Below are positions 1 through 10,762 of a stretch of DNA of 64,000 nucleotides, piece by piece. This DNA is from Lysinibacillus sphaericus OT4b.31. Lineage in GTDB: Bacteria > Bacillota > Bacilli > Bacillales_A > Planococcaceae. A program made the translations under genes and the position numbers. The DNA lies in assembly GCF_000392615.1 (NCBI RefSeq), contig NZ_KB933398.1:166183-230182 (forward strand), read 5' to 3'. The stretch's first letter is position 1. Each line of letters starts with the position of its first letter. The notes beneath the pieces were generated by a model. The model did no database searches. It worked only from the letters and a program-made list of their open reading frames with translations, and had not been told where the DNA came from.

Positions 1-103
1 GCAAAGAGGTCACACCCGTTCCCATACCGAACACGGAAGTTAAGCTCTTTAGCGCCGATGGTAGTTGGGGGCTTCCCCCTGTGAGAGTAGGACGTCGCTA
101 GGC
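1..103 (+). rRNA. rrf: 5S ribosomal RNA, 5'-truncated by the window edge
   Basis: The first 103 bases match the Bacillus-type 5S rRNA from about base 14 onward: the block GGTCACACCCGTTCCCATAC, then GAACACGGAAGTTAAGCTC, and the closing GTGAGAGTAGGACG stretch. About 13 bases of the 5' end lie outside the window. It is the last gene of an rrn operon, since a strong terminator follows at once. The exact 3' end is set by analogy and could differ by one or two bases. Confidence 0.95.
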
Positions 104-110
104 AAAATGT

Positions 111-143
111 AAAAGTCGAGGATTTATTCCTCGACTTTTTTTG
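111..143 (+). terminator. rrn operon terminator
   Basis: The inverted repeat AAAGTCGAGGA / TCCTCGACTTT, with a short loop and a T-run, directly follows the 5S rRNA. It is a canonical Rho-independent terminator ending the rRNA operon. Confidence 0.93.
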
Positions 144-286
144 TTTTATAAATTATAAAAATTATATTTTACTTGAAATAGACGCTACAATATGTCGAAT
201 CATTATAAAGTTCTCTTACTGCTTTTACCATTCTAATCATAAAAATCTAAAGTATGAATAAATCTCATTTTATTGAGAGTGAATCA

Positions 287-440
287 ATGGTAACATGTCC
301 ATTTTGTGAGATTCTTTCAAAGGTAGAGAAAGCTTTTATTATTTATGCACATGATATTGTTGCTTTTTAGATATGTACCCGATAAATAAAGGACATGTAT
401 TAGTTGTTTTGAAAAAACACTAGCATGAATTCAGTGCGGT
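287..440 (+). pseudogene. remnant of a HIT-family protein gene
   Basis: From ATG 287 the frame reads a typical HIT (histidine triad hydrolase) N-terminus: MVTCPFCEIL, then AFIIYAHDIVAF. A TAG at about 370 stops it. Adding one T there restores LDMYPINKGHVLVVLKKH, the next conserved HIT block, and a further in-frame TAG follows it at about 421. The C-terminal half with the HxHxH triad is absent. The gene is therefore dead through a 1-base deletion, a nonsense codon and a 3' truncation. The surrounding 144-286 and 441-656 show no other gene. Family assignment is from the conserved CPFC and YPxNxGH blocks. Confidence 0.75.
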
Positions 441-656
441 TGACTCTGATTAATATTATACGCCTGCTATAATTTTTTTTAAAAACTGAGCGCTTCTGTA
501 TCAATAGAAATCTTCATGTTTTCACCTTCTCCATAAATTTATTGCGTAATTAATAATTGTTACAAAATCGTGTATTCTTGAAATATCATATCAGGGTATA
601 ATGAATGTCAAGAAAGGAAGAATATTAAAAGACAAGAAATTGGAAGGAAGAGTACT

Positions 657-851
657 TTGGGGAAAAAGCAAATTTGGTATGAAGTAGAAGAAAATGAGAC
701 GATTGACGAATGCTTGACGAGAATGCGTCACGACGGTTATCTAGCGGTAGGGCGGAAAGAGGAACCGATTTTTCATATAGTAGATGGAGAACCAACGTAT
801 TTACGTCAAAAAATACAATTTAAAGCGATGTTGTGTCAAGAATTTGAATAA
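657..851 (+). CDS. yebG: NETI motif-containing protein (YebG-like)
   Basis: A 64-residue protein carrying the ENETIDECLTRM block near residues 12-23, the NETI motif after which this small Bacillales family is named. Its place directly before purE matches B. subtilis yebG, which supports the call. The start is TTG 657, preceded by GGAAGGAAG with usable spacing; no in-frame ATG lies nearer. Function is unknown in the family. The stop codon is only about 10 bases ahead of the first PurBox, so the gene ends where pur regulation begins. Confidence 0.8.
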   Translation: MGKKQIWYEVEENETIDECLTRMRHDGYLAVGRKEEPIFHIVDGEPTYLRQKIQFKAMLCQEFE

Positions 852-860
852 ATTTGACTT

Positions 861-905
861 AAAACCGAACAATGCTAATTGTCGAAAATAAATCGTTCGC
901 ATTTT
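861..905 (+). promoter_or_regulatory. tandem inverted PurBoxes (PurR operator)
   Basis: AAAACCGAACAAT at 861-873 fits the PurR consensus AWWWCCGAACWWT. A second, inverted box (reverse complement AAATGCGAACGAT) lies around 892-905. Two facing boxes just upstream of a pur promoter is the standard Bacillus PurR arrangement. PurR binding here is inferred: repression in purine excess, relieved by PRPP. Confidence 0.8.
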
Positions 906-909
906 TGCA

Positions 910-938
910 TTGACGATAGTGTTTTCAATTGTTAAAAT
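910..938 (+). promoter_or_regulatory. sigma-A promoter of the pur operon
   Basis: TTGACG at 910-915 and TAAAAT at 933-938 are separated by 17 bases, close to the SigA optimum. The predicted start near 945 lies about 15 bases before the riboswitch, and the -35 overlaps the right edge of the second PurBox, consistent with repression by PurR. Confidence 0.82.
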
Positions 939-960
939 GTGATAAGGAAAAACAATTAAA

Positions 961-1030
961 TCCCTCATATATGCTAGAGGATTGGCTCTAGTGTCTCTAC
1001 CCAGCACCGTAAATGCTGGACTATGCGGGA
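961..1030 (+). promoter_or_regulatory. purine riboswitch (guanine/hypoxanthine type) ahead of purE
   Basis: The segment has the purine-aptamer layout: P1 arms TCCCTCATA and TATGCGGGA with one mismatch, the TCTACCCAGCACCGTAAATG core, and the 3' junction GGACTATG. The base preceding TATG is C, as in guanine aptamers such as xpt; adenine aptamers carry T there. It lies in the leader between the pur promoter and purE. About 225 bases of leader follow (1031-1256); I could not resolve a clean terminator there, so the switching mechanism is uncertain. The sense should be OFF with guanine or hypoxanthine. Confidence 0.9.
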
Positions 1031-1256
1031 AAGCAACTTTTGGCATGTTACGGGAAGGTGTGTGTACAGATGTGTAAATCTGCATATTCTTTTCATAATA
1101 AGTCCTCAAGTAAGCTGCTTTCACGTGTATTGTAGAGAGTAGTTTATTTGGGGATTTTCTATGTAGATAAAAGTAAAGAAATGCAGTGGCTATTGAATAA
1201 TAGAGGCTAGCACAATAATCGATCATTTTTCTATCGTTTAAAAGGAGCGACAATTC

Positions 1257-1745
1257 ATGAATCCGAAAATCGGTGTCATTATGGGTAGTTCAAGTGACTG
1301 GGAAACAATGAAGCATGCATGTGATATTTTAGATGAATTACAAGTACCGTACGAGAAAAAGGTAGTATCCGCACATCGTACCCCTGATTTAATGTTTGAA
1401 TACGCAGAAGTAGCACGTGAGCGAGGTATTCAAGTAATTATTGCAGGTGCTGGCGGTGCGGCACATTTACCTGGAATGGTGGCAGCAAAAACGACGTTAC
1501 CAGTTATTGGTGTACCTATACAGTCTCGTGCACTTAATGGGCTTGATTCGCTTTTATCTATTGTCCAAATGCCAGGTGGTGTTCCTGTAGCAACTGTTGC
1601 GATTGGTAAAGCTGGAGCGACGAACGCAGGCTTGCTGGCAGCGCAAATTTTGTCGACAACTGATGCAGAGCTTGCTAACAAACTAGATGCTAGACGCGAG
1701 GCGACAAAGCAACAGGTATTGGAAAGCACAGGTGACTTAGTGTGA
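1257..1745 (+). CDS. purE: N5-carboxyaminoimidazole ribonucleotide mutase PurE
   Basis: A 162-residue class I PurE, which moves the carboxyl group of N5-CAIR to C4 of the imidazole to give CAIR, step 6 of IMP synthesis. Visible motifs are GSSSDW (about 10-15), SAHRTPD (about 38-44) with the catalytic His, and [11 protein letters not shown] (about 63-73). Length equals the B. subtilis protein. The ATG follows a good AAAGGAG site. First gene of the twelve-gene operon; its TGA overlaps the GTG start of purK, so the two partner enzymes are translationally coupled. Confidence 0.97.
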   Translation: MNPKIGVIMGSSSDWETMKHACDILDELQVPYEKKVVSAHRTPDLMFEYAEVARERGIQVIIAGAGGAAHLPGMVAAKTTLPVIGVPIQSRALNGLDSLLSIVQMPGGVPVATVAIGKAGATNAGLLAAQILSTTDAELANKLDARREATKQQVLESTGDLV

Positions 1746-2866
1746 CAAAGATTATTTATCCCGGACAAACGATAGGTATAATCGGTGGGGGACAACTTGG
1801 TCGTATGATGGCACTTGCTGCAAAGGAAGCGGGCTATAAAATTGCCGTTTTAGAACCTTCAATGGATTCCCCTTGTGGACAGGTGGCAGATATTCGTATT
1901 GTGGCACCATACGATGATGAGTCAGCATTAGAGGAACTTGCAGAAGTAAGTGATGTAATAACGTATGAGTTCGAAAATATTGATTATGACGGCTTAAAGC
2001 GTTTAACTCAAATGGCTTACGTACCACAAGGAGCAGAATTAGTTCGCATTACACAAAACCGTGTAACCGAAAAGGCAGCGATAGTGAACGCAGGTTGTCC
2101 AGTAGCGCCCTATGTAGTGGCTGGAACATATGAAGAGCTAGTAGACAACATTGATACCATTGGATATCCGTGTATTGTGAAAACAGCACGAGGTGGTTAC
2201 GACGGCAAAGGACAGCAACTTCTAAAGTCAGCAGTAGACCTCCCATTAGCGGAAGGGCTTTTCGCTCACTCACAATGCATAGCTGAGGGATTTGTCCCGT
2301 TCGTGAAAGAGGTATCTGTTATTGTACAACGGAATGGTGATGGGCAATCATATTGTCAGCCAGTTGGTGAAAATATTCATGTGCATCATATTTTACATGA
2401 AACAATTGTACCGGCACGTATCAAAGATGAAACAGCGTTAGCAGCTGAAAGTGAAGCTTTGAAAATTGCAGATTATCTAAATTTAGTAGGCACACTGGCG
2501 GTAGAAATGTTCGTTTTAGCAGATGGTGGCATTATTATTAATGAATTAGCACCAAGACCTCATAATTCAGGTCACTTTTCAATAGAAGCATGTAATGTAT
2601 CACAATTCCATCAGCATATTCGTGCTGTTTGTGGTTGGCCACTGCGCAAACCACAACTATGGGCATCAACAATTATGGTGAATGTTTTAGGGCAACATGT
2701 AATGCCACTAAGTAACTCAATTGCAAAATATCCTGATTGGTCATTGCATCTTTATGGGAAAGCTGAAGCTAAGGTGAACCGAAAGATGGGCCACGTAACG
2801 ATTATGACAAAAGATTTGGACCATACTTTAAAAGAAATCGAGCATTCTGGCATTTGGTCAGAATAG
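1742..2866 (+). CDS. purK: N5-carboxyaminoimidazole ribonucleotide synthase PurK
   Basis: A 374-residue ATP-grasp enzyme that carboxylates AIR with bicarbonate and ATP to N5-CAIR, the substrate of PurE. The N-terminus has the nucleotide-binding [12 protein letters not shown] block (about 11-22). [11 protein letters not shown] (about 148-158) and [12 protein letters not shown] (about 266-277) are typical PurK ATP-grasp motifs. The start is GTG 1742, overlapping the purE stop by 4 bases. Having both PurE and PurK marks the two-step bacterial route to CAIR. Confidence 0.97.
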   Translation: MTKIIYPGQTIGIIGGGQLGRMMALAAKEAGYKIAVLEPSMDSPCGQVADIRIVAPYDDESALEELAEVSDVITYEFENIDYDGLKRLTQMAYVPQGAELVRITQNRVTEKAAIVNAGCPVAPYVVAGTYEELVDNIDTIGYPCIVKTARGGYDGKGQQLLKSAVDLPLAEGLFAHSQCIAEGFVPFVKEVSVIVQRNGDGQSYCQPVGENIHVHHILHETIVPARIKDETALAAESEALKIADYLNLVGTLAVEMFVLADGGIIINELAPRPHNSGHFSIEACNVSQFHQHIRAVCGWPLRKPQLWASTIMVNVLGQHVMPLSNSIAKYPDWSLHLYGKAEAKVNRKMGHVTIMTKDLDHTLKEIEHSGIWSE

Positions 2867-2879
2867 AAGGAGATACGCA

Positions 2880-4175
2880 ATGATTGAACGTTACACAAGA
2901 CCCGAGATGGGTGCAATTTGGACAGAACAAAATAAATACCAGGCTTGGTTAGAGGTTGAAATTCTAGCATGTGAGGCTTGGGCAGAAATTGGCGATATTC
3001 CTAAGGAAGATGTAGCAAAAATTCGTGACAATGCTTCCTTTGATGTAAATCGTATTTTAGACATTGAGAAAGAAACACGCCATGATGTTGTAGCCTTTAC
3101 GCGTGCAGTTTCCGAAACGCTAGGTGAGGAACGTAAATGGGTGCACTATGGCTTAACTTCGACAGACGTAGTTGACACAGCACTTTCTTATATTATTAAA
3201 CAAGCGAATGATATTTTACGACAAGATATTGTGAAATTTATCGATATTATTGCCGTAAAAGCAAAAGAGCATAAGCATACGGTTATGATGGGACGCACAC
3301 ATGGTGTTCATGCAGAACCAACAACTTTTGGCTTAAAGCTAGGCTTATGGTATGAAGAAATGAAACGTAACCTAGAACGTTTTGACGCAGCAACGCAAGT
3401 GATTGAAACTGGCAAAATGTCTGGAGCAGTTGGCACATATGCCAATATCGATCCACGTGTTGAACAATATGTATGTGACAAATTAGGCTTGGCTGCATCA
3501 CCGATTTCAACACAAACACTACAGCGTGATCGTCATGCACAATATTTAGGTGCATTAGCATTAGTTGCAACATCAATTGAAAAATTCGCAACTGAGATTC
3601 GCGGCTTACAAAAATCCGAAACACGAGAAGTAGAAGAAGCTTTTGCAAAAGGACAAAAGGGCTCATCAGCAATGCCGCATAAACGCAATCCAATCGGTTC
3701 TGAAAACATGGTTGGTATGTCACGTTTAATGCGTGGTTATATGGTAACAGCTTATGAGAATGTAGCGTTATGGCATGAACGTGATATTTCACATTCATCG
3801 GCAGAGCGTGTGATTTTACCGGATGCAACAATTACATTGAACTATATGTTAAATCGCTTTGGTAACATCGTAAAAAATTTAACAGTATTCCCTGAAAACA
3901 TGAAACGTAATATGGGCCGCACATATGGGCTGATTTACTCTCAACGCATTTTATTAGCACTAATCGATAAAGGCTTAGTGCGCGAGGAAGCCTATGATAC
4001 AGTACAGCCATTAGCAATGCAGGCGTGGGACGAGCAAGTTCAATTCCGTACGTTAGTCGATGCAAGTGAAAAAGTTACATCGTATTTAACAAAGGAAGAA
4101 TTGGATGAGTGCTTTGACTATAACTATCATTTACAGCATGTAGACATGATTTTTGAGCGTCTTGGACTAAACTAA
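2880..4175 (+). CDS. purB: adenylosuccinate lyase PurB
   Basis: A 431-residue member of the fumarase/aspartase superfamily. It removes fumarate from SAICAR in IMP synthesis and from adenylosuccinate in AMP synthesis. The signature [11 protein letters not shown] lies at about 260-270 with the mobile catalytic serine loop. [10 protein letters not shown] (about 69-78) and TSTDVVDTA (about 92-100) are further conserved active-site blocks. The ATG is 13 bases after purK with the site GAAGGAGA. The 137-base gap to purC holds a palindromic repeat. Confidence 0.97.
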   Translation: MIERYTRPEMGAIWTEQNKYQAWLEVEILACEAWAEIGDIPKEDVAKIRDNASFDVNRILDIEKETRHDVVAFTRAVSETLGEERKWVHYGLTSTDVVDTALSYIIKQANDILRQDIVKFIDIIAVKAKEHKHTVMMGRTHGVHAEPTTFGLKLGLWYEEMKRNLERFDAATQVIETGKMSGAVGTYANIDPRVEQYVCDKLGLAASPISTQTLQRDRHAQYLGALALVATSIEKFATEIRGLQKSETREVEEAFAKGQKGSSAMPHKRNPIGSENMVGMSRLMRGYMVTAYENVALWHERDISHSSAERVILPDATITLNYMLNRFGNIVKNLTVFPENMKRNMGRTYGLIYSQRILLALIDKGLVREEAYDTVQPLAMQAWDEQVQFRTLVDASEKVTSYLTKEELDECFDYNYHLQHVDMIFERLGLN

Positions 4176-4209
4176 CTTTTATTCAATCATTCGACTAAAT
4201 AAAGTTAGT

Positions 4210-4281
4210 GCCGTTGACAGATGTTACGGATTTTGAATTGCTTAAGTACAATTCAAAATCCGAACATCAATGCGTCTAAGC
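4210..4281 (+). repeat. palindromic intergenic repeat, copy A (purB-purC gap)
   Basis: A perfect 14-bp stem (4227-4240 with 4249-4262, loop CTTAAGTA) is embedded in a block that starts GCCGTTGACAGATGTTACGG and ends near GTCTAAGCGTA. No T-run follows, so it is not a classical terminator. A related block lies between purF and purM. It looks like a short REP- or MITE-like element; an RNA-level role in the operon is equally possible. Confidence 0.55.
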
Positions 4282-4312
4282 GTATTTCATAATAATCTGG
4301 GGGAATGACGAA

Positions 4313-5023
4313 ATGAATAAAGATCAACTTTTGTATGAAGGTAAAGCAAAAAAATTGTATGCAACTGAGGAGTCTAATGTACTCCTAGTAGAATACAAGA
4401 ATAGTGCAACAGCATTTAATGGTGAGAAAAAAGAAGAAATCGCAGGAAAAGGTGTATTAAACAATCGCATTACTTCATTAATTTTCAAAAAATTACAAGC
4501 AAACGGAATTGCGTCACATTTCGTAAAACAATTGTCTGATACAGAACAACTTGTGAAAAGGGTCGAAATTATTCCAATCGAAGTCGTAGTACGAAACATT
4601 GCGGCTGGCAGCTTAGCTAAACGCCTTGGCTTTGAGGAAGGCACACCATTAAAACGCCCAATCGTTGAATTTTATTATAAAGACGATGATCTAGGCGATC
4701 CGTTAATATCAACGGAGCATATTGATGTACTAGAACTTGCAACACCAAAAGAAGTGACAGCAATGTATGATGGCGCATTAGCTGTTAACAAAGTACTGCA
4801 ACCAATATTCGCAGATGTGAACGTTACTTTAATTGATTTTAAATTAGAATTTGGACGTGATACAAATGGCGATGTGCTACTGGCAGATGAAATTTCACCA
4901 GATACGTGCAGATTGTGGGATGCAGAAACTAAACAAAAGTTGGACAAAGACGTCTTTCGTCGAGACCTTGGTGATTTAACTGAAGTATATACTATTATTC
5001 TTTCTAGACTCGGAGGCAAATAA
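4313..5023 (+). CDS. purC: SAICAR synthetase PurC
   Basis: A 236-residue phosphoribosylaminoimidazole-succinocarboxamide synthase, joining aspartate to CAIR with ATP. The N-terminal LLYEGKAKKLY (about 6-16) is the phosphate-binding loop, and EISPDTCRLWD (about 193-203) is the conserved substrate-binding block. Length is usual for the family. The start ATG follows GGGGGAATGACGAA with weak but usable SD pairing. purS follows after 2 bases. Confidence 0.97.
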   Translation: MNKDQLLYEGKAKKLYATEESNVLLVEYKNSATAFNGEKKEEIAGKGVLNNRITSLIFKKLQANGIASHFVKQLSDTEQLVKRVEIIPIEVVVRNIAAGSLAKRLGFEEGTPLKRPIVEFYYKDDDLGDPLISTEHIDVLELATPKEVTAMYDGALAVNKVLQPIFADVNVTLIDFKLEFGRDTNGDVLLADEISPDTCRLWDAETKQKLDKDVFRRDLGDLTEVYTIILSRLGGK

Positions 5024-5025
5024 CA

Positions 5026-5274
5026 ATGAAAAAAGTTAAAATTTTCGTAACATTACGTGAGAGTATTCTAGATCCACAAGGCTCAGCAGTACAAGGTTCT
5101 TTAGCAAAAATGGGTTACGGCGAAGTAGAGGAATTACGTATTGGTAAATATCTAGAGCTTACAATCAGTGATTCAGCGCGCGATATCGACACTCTAGTAA
5201 AAGAAATGTGTGAAAAAGTTTTAACGAATGTAGTAATTGAAGATTACCGTTACGAAGTCGAGGAGGCTAACTAA
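5026..5274 (+). CDS. purS: FGAM synthase subunit PurS
   Basis: An 82-residue PurS, the small structural subunit of the three-part phosphoribosylformylglycinamidine synthase (PurS-PurQ-PurL) found in Bacillales. It bridges the glutaminase and synthase and helps ammonia channelling. Conserved features: the N-terminal [16 protein letters not shown] (about 4-19) and GKYLELTI (about 42-49). It sits between purC and purQ, 2 bases from each, the standard order. Confidence 0.95.
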   Translation: MKKVKIFVTLRESILDPQGSAVQGSLAKMGYGEVEELRIGKYLELTISDSARDIDTLVKEMCEKVLTNVVIEDYRYEVEEAN

Positions 5275-5276
5275 TC

Positions 5277-5960
5277 ATGAAATTCGCAGTACTCGTATTC
5301 CCTGGGTCAAACTGTGACATCGATATGTATCATGCGATTAAAGATGAACTAGGTGAAGAAGTAGAATATGTATGGCATACAGAAACGGATTTAAGTAGCT
5401 TTGACGGCATTTTAGTACCAGGAGGCTTCTCTTATGGTGACTATTTACGTTGTGGTGCAATGGCAAACCAATCTAACATTATGGCAGAGGTTAAAAAGGC
5501 AGCAGATGCTGGTAAACCTGTGTTAGGTGTATGTAATGGATTCCAGATTCTAACAGAGGCTGGCTTATTGCCTGGTGCATTACTACGTAACAAAAACTTA
5601 AAATTCATGTGCCGTACGATACAGCTTAAAGTTGAAAACAACAATACATTATTCACAAATCAATATGAGCAAGGTCAAGTAATCAATATTCCAATCGCTC
5701 ACGGTGAAGGTAACTATTACTGTGACGAGGAAACATTACAAAAACTACAAGATAACAATCAAATCGTGTTCACATACTCAGGAGAAAATCCAAACGGTTC
5801 TTTAGCAGATATCGCAGGGATTATTAACGAGCGCGGCAATGTATTAGGTATGATGCCTCACCCAGAACGAGCTGTTGCTGCACTTGTGGGCGGAGCAGAC
5901 GGTCTAGCAGTATTTAAATCAATTGTGAAGCAGTGGAGGGAAAATCATGTCAACAACTAA
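5277..5960 (+). CDS. purQ: FGAM synthase glutaminase subunit PurQ
   Basis: A 227-residue class I glutamine amidotransferase that releases ammonia for PurL. The nucleophile Cys lies in LGVCNGFQ (about 84-91), and the His/Glu pair is in MMPHPERAV near 190-198. [10 protein letters not shown] at the N-terminus is typical of PurQ. The gene overlaps purL by 14 bases, indicating coupled translation of the complex. Confidence 0.97.
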   Translation: MKFAVLVFPGSNCDIDMYHAIKDELGEEVEYVWHTETDLSSFDGILVPGGFSYGDYLRCGAMANQSNIMAEVKKAADAGKPVLGVCNGFQILTEAGLLPGALLRNKNLKFMCRTIQLKVENNNTLFTNQYEQGQVINIPIAHGEGNYYCDEETLQKLQDNNQIVFTYSGENPNGSLADIAGIINERGNVLGMMPHPERAVAALVGGADGLAVFKSIVKQWRENHVNN

Positions 5961-8181
5961 GTTTGAGCCAACAGCACAGCAAATTAAAGATGAAAAGCTA
6001 TACGCTGGTATGGGGATGTCAGACGAAGAATTTGCAATGGTAGAAGGTATTTTAGGTCGTCTGCCTAACTGGACAGAGACAGGTCTTTTCTCAGTAATGT
6101 GGTCTGAGCACTGCTCATACAAAAATTCAAAACCAGTATTACGTAAATTCCCTACGAAAGGTCCTCAAGTATTACAAGGGCCTGGTGAAGGTGCGGGAAT
6201 CGTAGACATTGGTGATGAACAAGCAGTTGTATTTAAAATGGAATCCCATAACCATCCATCTGCAATCGAGCCTTATCAAGGTGCAGCAACTGGTGTTGGT
6301 GGTATTATCCGTGACGTATTCTCAATGGGGGCTCGCCCGATTGCGATGTTGAACTCTTTACGTTTTGGTGAGTTGAAGTCAGCACGTGGTAAATATTTAT
6401 TTGAAGAAGTCGTAGCTGGTATCGCTGGATACGGTAACTGTATCGGCATTCCAACTGTAGGTGGCGAAATTCAATTTGATCCTTGCTATGAAGGAAATCC
6501 ACTTGTTAACGCGATGTGTGTTGGTTTAATCGACCATAAAGATATTCAGCGTGGTATTGCTGCTGGGGTCGGTAATACAGTCATGTACGTTGGTGCGAAA
6601 ACGGGTCGTGATGGTATCCATGGAGCGACATTTGCATCCGAGGAATTGACGGAAGACTCAGAAGATAAACGCCCAGCAGTTCAAGTAGGGGATCCATTTA
6701 TGGAGAAGCTTTTACTTGAAGCATGTTTAGAAGTTGTGAAATCTGATGCACTAGTGGGTATTCAAGATATGGGTGCGGCTGGTCTTACTTCATCATCGGC
6801 TGAAATGGCTTCGAAGGCTGGCTCAGGTGTAGAAATGAATTTAGACTTAGTGCCTCAACGCGAAACAGGCATGACAGCTTACGAAATGATGTTATCCGAG
6901 TCTCAAGAACGTATGTTATTAGTTGTGAAAAAAGGTCGCGAAGATGAAATTAAAGCGATTTTCGATAAATATGATTTAGATGCAGTAGCTATTGGTGTCG
7001 TTACAGATGACAAAATGCTTCGTCTACTTCACAACGGTGAAATAGTAGCGAATGTGCCGGCTGATGCCCTTGCAGAAGATGCACCAGTTTACCATAAACC
7101 ATCTGCTGAGCCTGCTTACTATGCAGCGTTCCAAGCAATTGACAACGCTGAACCAGTGGTAAGTGATTACAAAGAAACGTTAAACGCATTGTTAAAAGCA
7201 CCCACTGTTGCTTCTAAAGAATGGGTTTACGAGCAATATGATTATCAAGTACGTACGTCAACAGTTGTGGCACCAGGTTCAGATGCTGCAGTTATACGTG
7301 TACGAGGAACAAACAAAGGTCTTGCAATGACAACTGATTGTAATTCTCGTTACATTTACCTTGACCCAGAAGTGGGTGGTGCAATTGCAGTAGCAGAAGC
7401 GGCTCGTAATATCGTAGCAACTGGTGGAACACCACTTGCCATTACAGATTGCTTAAACTTCGGCAATCCAGAGAAACCAGAAATCTTCTGGCAAATTGAA
7501 AAATCAGCTGATGGTATCTCAGCAGCATGTACAGCACTGAATGCTCCAGTAATTGGTGGTAACGTATCTCTTTATAACGAGCGTTCTGGTGTAGCTGTTT
7601 ATCCAACACCTACAATCGGTATGGTTGGTCTAATTGAAGACTTAGCACATGTGACTACACAAGAAGTGAAAGCTGCTGGCGATATTGTATTTGTGATCGG
7701 TGATACAAAAACGGAATTCGGTGGATCAGAGCTTCAAAAATTATTAAATAACGGTGTTATTTCAGGTAAAGCACCAACTATCGACTTAGCGGTTGAAGCA
7801 GCCCGTCAACAAGCATTACTAAAAGCAATTAAAACTGGGCTTGTACAATCTGCACATGATGTAGCAGAAGGCGGTCTTGCAGTAGCAATTGCTGAAACAA
7901 CATTTGCCGCTAATGGTTTAGGTGTTGATGTGACACTAACTGGTTCTGCAACAACGGTATTATTCAGTGAAACACAATCTCGTTTTGTAGTAACTGTTAA
8001 AGAAGAAAATGCTGCTGTATTTGTTGAGACTGTAAAAGATGCACAAAAAATCGGTGTCGTAACAAACGATGCGCTTGTTAAAATCAACGGTGACAACGGT
8101 GTGCTTGTAGAAGGTACAGTGGAGGAATTCCGTTCTAATTGGAAAGGAGCAATCCCATGCTTGCTGAACTCAGAGGCTTAA
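5947..8181 (+). CDS. purL: FGAM synthase large subunit PurL
   Basis: A 744-residue small-type PurL, the ATP-dependent synthase converting FGAR plus ammonia to FGAM. It has two tandem AIRS-like halves. Conserved blocks include [12 protein letters not shown] (about 49-60), [21 protein letters not shown] (split across about 98-118) and the [13 protein letters not shown] block near 500. Small size fits the separate PurS and PurQ partners. The start lies inside purQ; the 3' end overlaps purF by 25 bases. Confidence 0.97.
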   Translation: MSTTKFEPTAQQIKDEKLYAGMGMSDEEFAMVEGILGRLPNWTETGLFSVMWSEHCSYKNSKPVLRKFPTKGPQVLQGPGEGAGIVDIGDEQAVVFKMESHNHPSAIEPYQGAATGVGGIIRDVFSMGARPIAMLNSLRFGELKSARGKYLFEEVVAGIAGYGNCIGIPTVGGEIQFDPCYEGNPLVNAMCVGLIDHKDIQRGIAAGVGNTVMYVGAKTGRDGIHGATFASEELTEDSEDKRPAVQVGDPFMEKLLLEACLEVVKSDALVGIQDMGAAGLTSSSAEMASKAGSGVEMNLDLVPQRETGMTAYEMMLSESQERMLLVVKKGREDEIKAIFDKYDLDAVAIGVVTDDKMLRLLHNGEIVANVPADALAEDAPVYHKPSAEPAYYAAFQAIDNAEPVVSDYKETLNALLKAPTVASKEWVYEQYDYQVRTSTVVAPGSDAAVIRVRGTNKGLAMTTDCNSRYIYLDPEVGGAIAVAEAARNIVATGGTPLAITDCLNFGNPEKPEIFWQIEKSADGISAACTALNAPVIGGNVSLYNERSGVAVYPTPTIGMVGLIEDLAHVTTQEVKAAGDIVFVIGDTKTEFGGSELQKLLNNGVISGKAPTIDLAVEAARQQALLKAIKTGLVQSAHDVAEGGLAVAIAETTFAANGLGVDVTLTGSATTVLFSETQSRFVVTVKEENAAVFVETVKDAQKIGVVTNDALVKINGDNGVLVEGTVEEFRSNWKGAIPCLLNSEA

Positions 8182-9581
8182 ACGAAGAATGTGGGGTGTT
8201 TGGTATTTGGGGGAACCCAAATCCAGCACACCTTAGTTATTACGGGCTACACGCTCTTCAACACCGTGGACAAGAAGGAGCTGGTATCGTCGTGTCTGAT
8301 GGTCAGCACCTTCGCGCGGTGAAAGGCGAAGGACTAGTTAATGATGTATTCAATGAAGATAAATTAAAGGCAGTCAACGGGAAAGCGGCAATTGCCCATG
8401 TCCGTTACACAACTGCCGGTGGTGGCGGTATCGAAAATGTTCAGCCATTACTATTCCATTCATCAACTGGTAGCCTTTCAATTGCTCATAACGGAAATTT
8501 AGTCAATGCGACTCACTTAAAACAATATTTAGAGCGTCAAGGCAGTATTTTTCATTCCAGCTCTGATACAGAAGTGCTGGCGCATCTTATTAAGAAAAGC
8601 TCGCATTCGCCATTCCGTGCAAAGGTGAAAAATGCCCTGTCATTATTAAAGGGCGCGTACTCATTCCTAATAATGACTAAAGATGAAATGCTTGTTGCAC
8701 GTGATCCACATGGTTTACGTCCTCTTTCTCTAGGAAAGCTTGGAGATGGATGGGTTGTTGCTTCTGAAACTTGCGCATTCGATTTAATCGGCGCAGAGTT
8801 TGTTCGTTCTATTGAACCTGGTGAATTGTTGATTATTAACGATGAGGGCGTGAAGTCTGATCGTTTCGCTGATATGGAAAACCGTGCAATGTGTGCAATG
8901 GAATATGTGTACTTAGCACGTCCTGATTCGGATATCGATGGCATTAATGTGCATATGGCACGTAAACGTATGGGAAAACAGCTCGCACGTGAATGTGCAC
9001 ATATCGAGGCTGATGTAGTGACAGGTGTGCCGGATTCTAGTATTTCTGCGGCAATTGGTTTTGCTGAAGAAAGTGGAATTCCATATGAGTTAGGTTTAAT
9101 TAAAAACCGCTATGTAGGTCGTACATTTATTCAGCCAACTCAGGAATTACGTGAACGTGGTGTGAAAATGAAACTTTCACCTGTTGTGCAAGTCGTGAAA
9201 GGCAAACGAGTAGTAATGGTTGATGATTCTATCGTTCGAGGCACAACGTCGCGTCGTATTGTAAAAATGTTAAAGGATGCAGGTGCTGCTGAGGTGCATG
9301 TTGTGATTTCTTCGCCACCAATGACGGATCCTTGTTACTACGGTATTGACACTTCGACACATGAGGAATTAATCGCTTCCAGTCATAATGTCGATGAAAT
9401 TCGTGAAGCGATTGGTGCAGATTCTCTTACATTCCTTTCTGTTGAAGGTATGGTGGAGAATATCGCACGACCATACGATGATGAAAACCGAGGCCTTTGC
9501 TTAGCATGCTTTACAAGCAAATATCCAACTGAAATTTTCCCTGATACAATCTTACCACATGAAAAAGAACTACTACATTAA
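8157..9581 (+). CDS. purF: amidophosphoribosyltransferase PurF
   Basis: Glutamine PRPP amidotransferase, the first committed step of purine synthesis. I place the start at ATG 8157 (474 residues) because AAAGGAGC lies 7-10 bases before it. It yields [16 protein letters not shown] with Cys12 as the nucleophile after removal of an 11-residue propeptide, as in B. subtilis. The PRPP loop [16 protein letters not shown] is near 353-368. Cys in DPCYYG and CLACF fit the 4Fe-4S cluster ligands of the Bacillus enzyme. The reading frame is open further upstream but that extension has no SD. Confidence 0.96.
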   Translation: MLAELRGLNEECGVFGIWGNPNPAHLSYYGLHALQHRGQEGAGIVVSDGQHLRAVKGEGLVNDVFNEDKLKAVNGKAAIAHVRYTTAGGGGIENVQPLLFHSSTGSLSIAHNGNLVNATHLKQYLERQGSIFHSSSDTEVLAHLIKKSSHSPFRAKVKNALSLLKGAYSFLIMTKDEMLVARDPHGLRPLSLGKLGDGWVVASETCAFDLIGAEFVRSIEPGELLIINDEGVKSDRFADMENRAMCAMEYVYLARPDSDIDGINVHMARKRMGKQLARECAHIEADVVTGVPDSSISAAIGFAEESGIPYELGLIKNRYVGRTFIQPTQELRERGVKMKLSPVVQVVKGKRVVMVDDSIVRGTTSRRIVKMLKDAGAAEVHVVISSPPMTDPCYYGIDTSTHEELIASSHNVDEIREAIGADSLTFLSVEGMVENIARPYDDENRGLCLACFTSKYPTEIFPDTILPHEKELLH

Positions 9582-9608
9582 GGTTATGTGTACAGGCAAT
9601 CTTAACGA

Positions 9609-9686
9609 GCCTTTGGCAGATGTCACAGTTGACTTTTGCAGGAAAGTGATGCAACTAGGTACGATTGCTGAGCAAAGGCGTAATTG
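9609..9686 (+). repeat. palindromic intergenic repeat, copy B (purF-purM gap)
   Basis: Starts GCCTTTGGCAGATGTCACAG, about 16 of 20 bases identical to the start of the purB-purC repeat, and ends GCAAAGGCGTAATTG, also similar. The outer arms GCCTTT (9609-9614) and AAAGGC (9674-9679) pair; the inner region is less perfect than copy A. It is likely a second copy of the same short element. Confidence 0.45.
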
Positions 9687-9706
9687 ATTAAAAGGAGGAT
9701 CTCTGC

Positions 9707-10762
9707 ATGTCAAAAGCGTATGAACAAGCAGGTGTAAATATTGAAGCGGGCTATGAAGCTGTTAAACGAATGAAGTCTCACGTTGAGCGTACAAACCGTC
9801 TAGGTGTGATGGGTACGTTCGGTGGTTTTGGTGGAATGTTTGACTTGTCAGAACTAAAGCTAAAAGAACCTGTTCTTATTTCAGGTACTGATGGTGTAGG
9901 AACAAAATTAAAATTAGCATTTATGGTAGACAAGCACGATACAATTGGTGTGGACTGTGTCGCAATGTGCGTAAACGATATTGTAGCGCAAGGTGCTGAA
10001 CCACTGTATTTTTTAGATTATGTGGCACTTGGTAAGGCAGAGCCAGCGAAAATCGAACAAATTGTTAAAGGCGTAGCAGATGGCTGTGTGCAATCTGGTG
10101 CTGCATTAATCGGTGGTGAGACTGCTGAGATGCCAGGCCTATACGAGGCGGACGAGTATGATTTAGCAGGATTTGCAGTAGGCGCTTGCGAAAAATCAGG
10201 CATTATCACAGGTGAAAAAATTGTAGAAGGTGACGTACTTGTAGGTCTTGCATCAAGTGGTGTGCATTCAAATGGTTATTCATTAGTTCGTAAAATTGTC
10301 TTTGCTGACAAAGGTTTTGCAGTTAATGAAGTTGTAGAAGGCTACGAAGACCTTGGCCCAATCGGTGAGGCGCTACTATTGCCAACAAAATTATATGCAA
10401 AACCAGTACTTGCTGCTCTAAAGGCAGCCGATGTACATGGTTGTGCGCATGTAACAGGTGGTGGCTTCTATGAAAATTTACCACGTATGATGCCAGAAGG
10501 TTTAGCAACTGAAATTGACCTAGGCTCTTGGCCAGTTCTTCGTATTTTTGAATTCTTAAAAGAAAAAGGCCAGCTAGAAGACAAAGATCTATATAATGTC
10601 TTCAACATGGGCATTGGTTTCGTTTTAGCAGTACCAGCAGAAGAGGCAGAGAAAGTAATGGCTACAGCACAAGCAAATGGTGAAAAAGCATACAAAATTG
10701 GTCGCGTTGTGAAAGGCGAGGGTGTTGTATTTAACGGCACGCATGATGGGAGTTTAGTGTAA
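9707..10762 (+). CDS. purM: phosphoribosylaminoimidazole synthetase PurM
   Basis: A 351-residue AIR synthetase that closes the imidazole ring of FGAM with ATP. AIRS-family motifs are [13 protein letters not shown] (about 60-72), [12 protein letters not shown] (about 81-92), [10 protein letters not shown] (about 136-145) and [16 protein letters not shown] in the C-terminal half. The ATG follows AAAAGGAGG. Its TAA overlaps the purN start (TAATG). Confidence 0.97.
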   Translation: MSKAYEQAGVNIEAGYEAVKRMKSHVERTNRLGVMGTFGGFGGMFDLSELKLKEPVLISGTDGVGTKLKLAFMVDKHDTIGVDCVAMCVNDIVAQGAEPLYFLDYVALGKAEPAKIEQIVKGVADGCVQSGAALIGGETAEMPGLYEADEYDLAGFAVGACEKSGIITGEKIVEGDVLVGLASSGVHSNGYSLVRKIVFADKGFAVNEVVEGYEDLGPIGEALLLPTKLYAKPVLAALKAADVHGCAHVTGGGFYENLPRMMPEGLATEIDLGSWPVLRIFEFLKEKGQLEDKDLYNVFNMGIGFVLAVPAEEAEKVMATAQANGEKAYKIGRVVKGEGVVFNGTHDGSLV

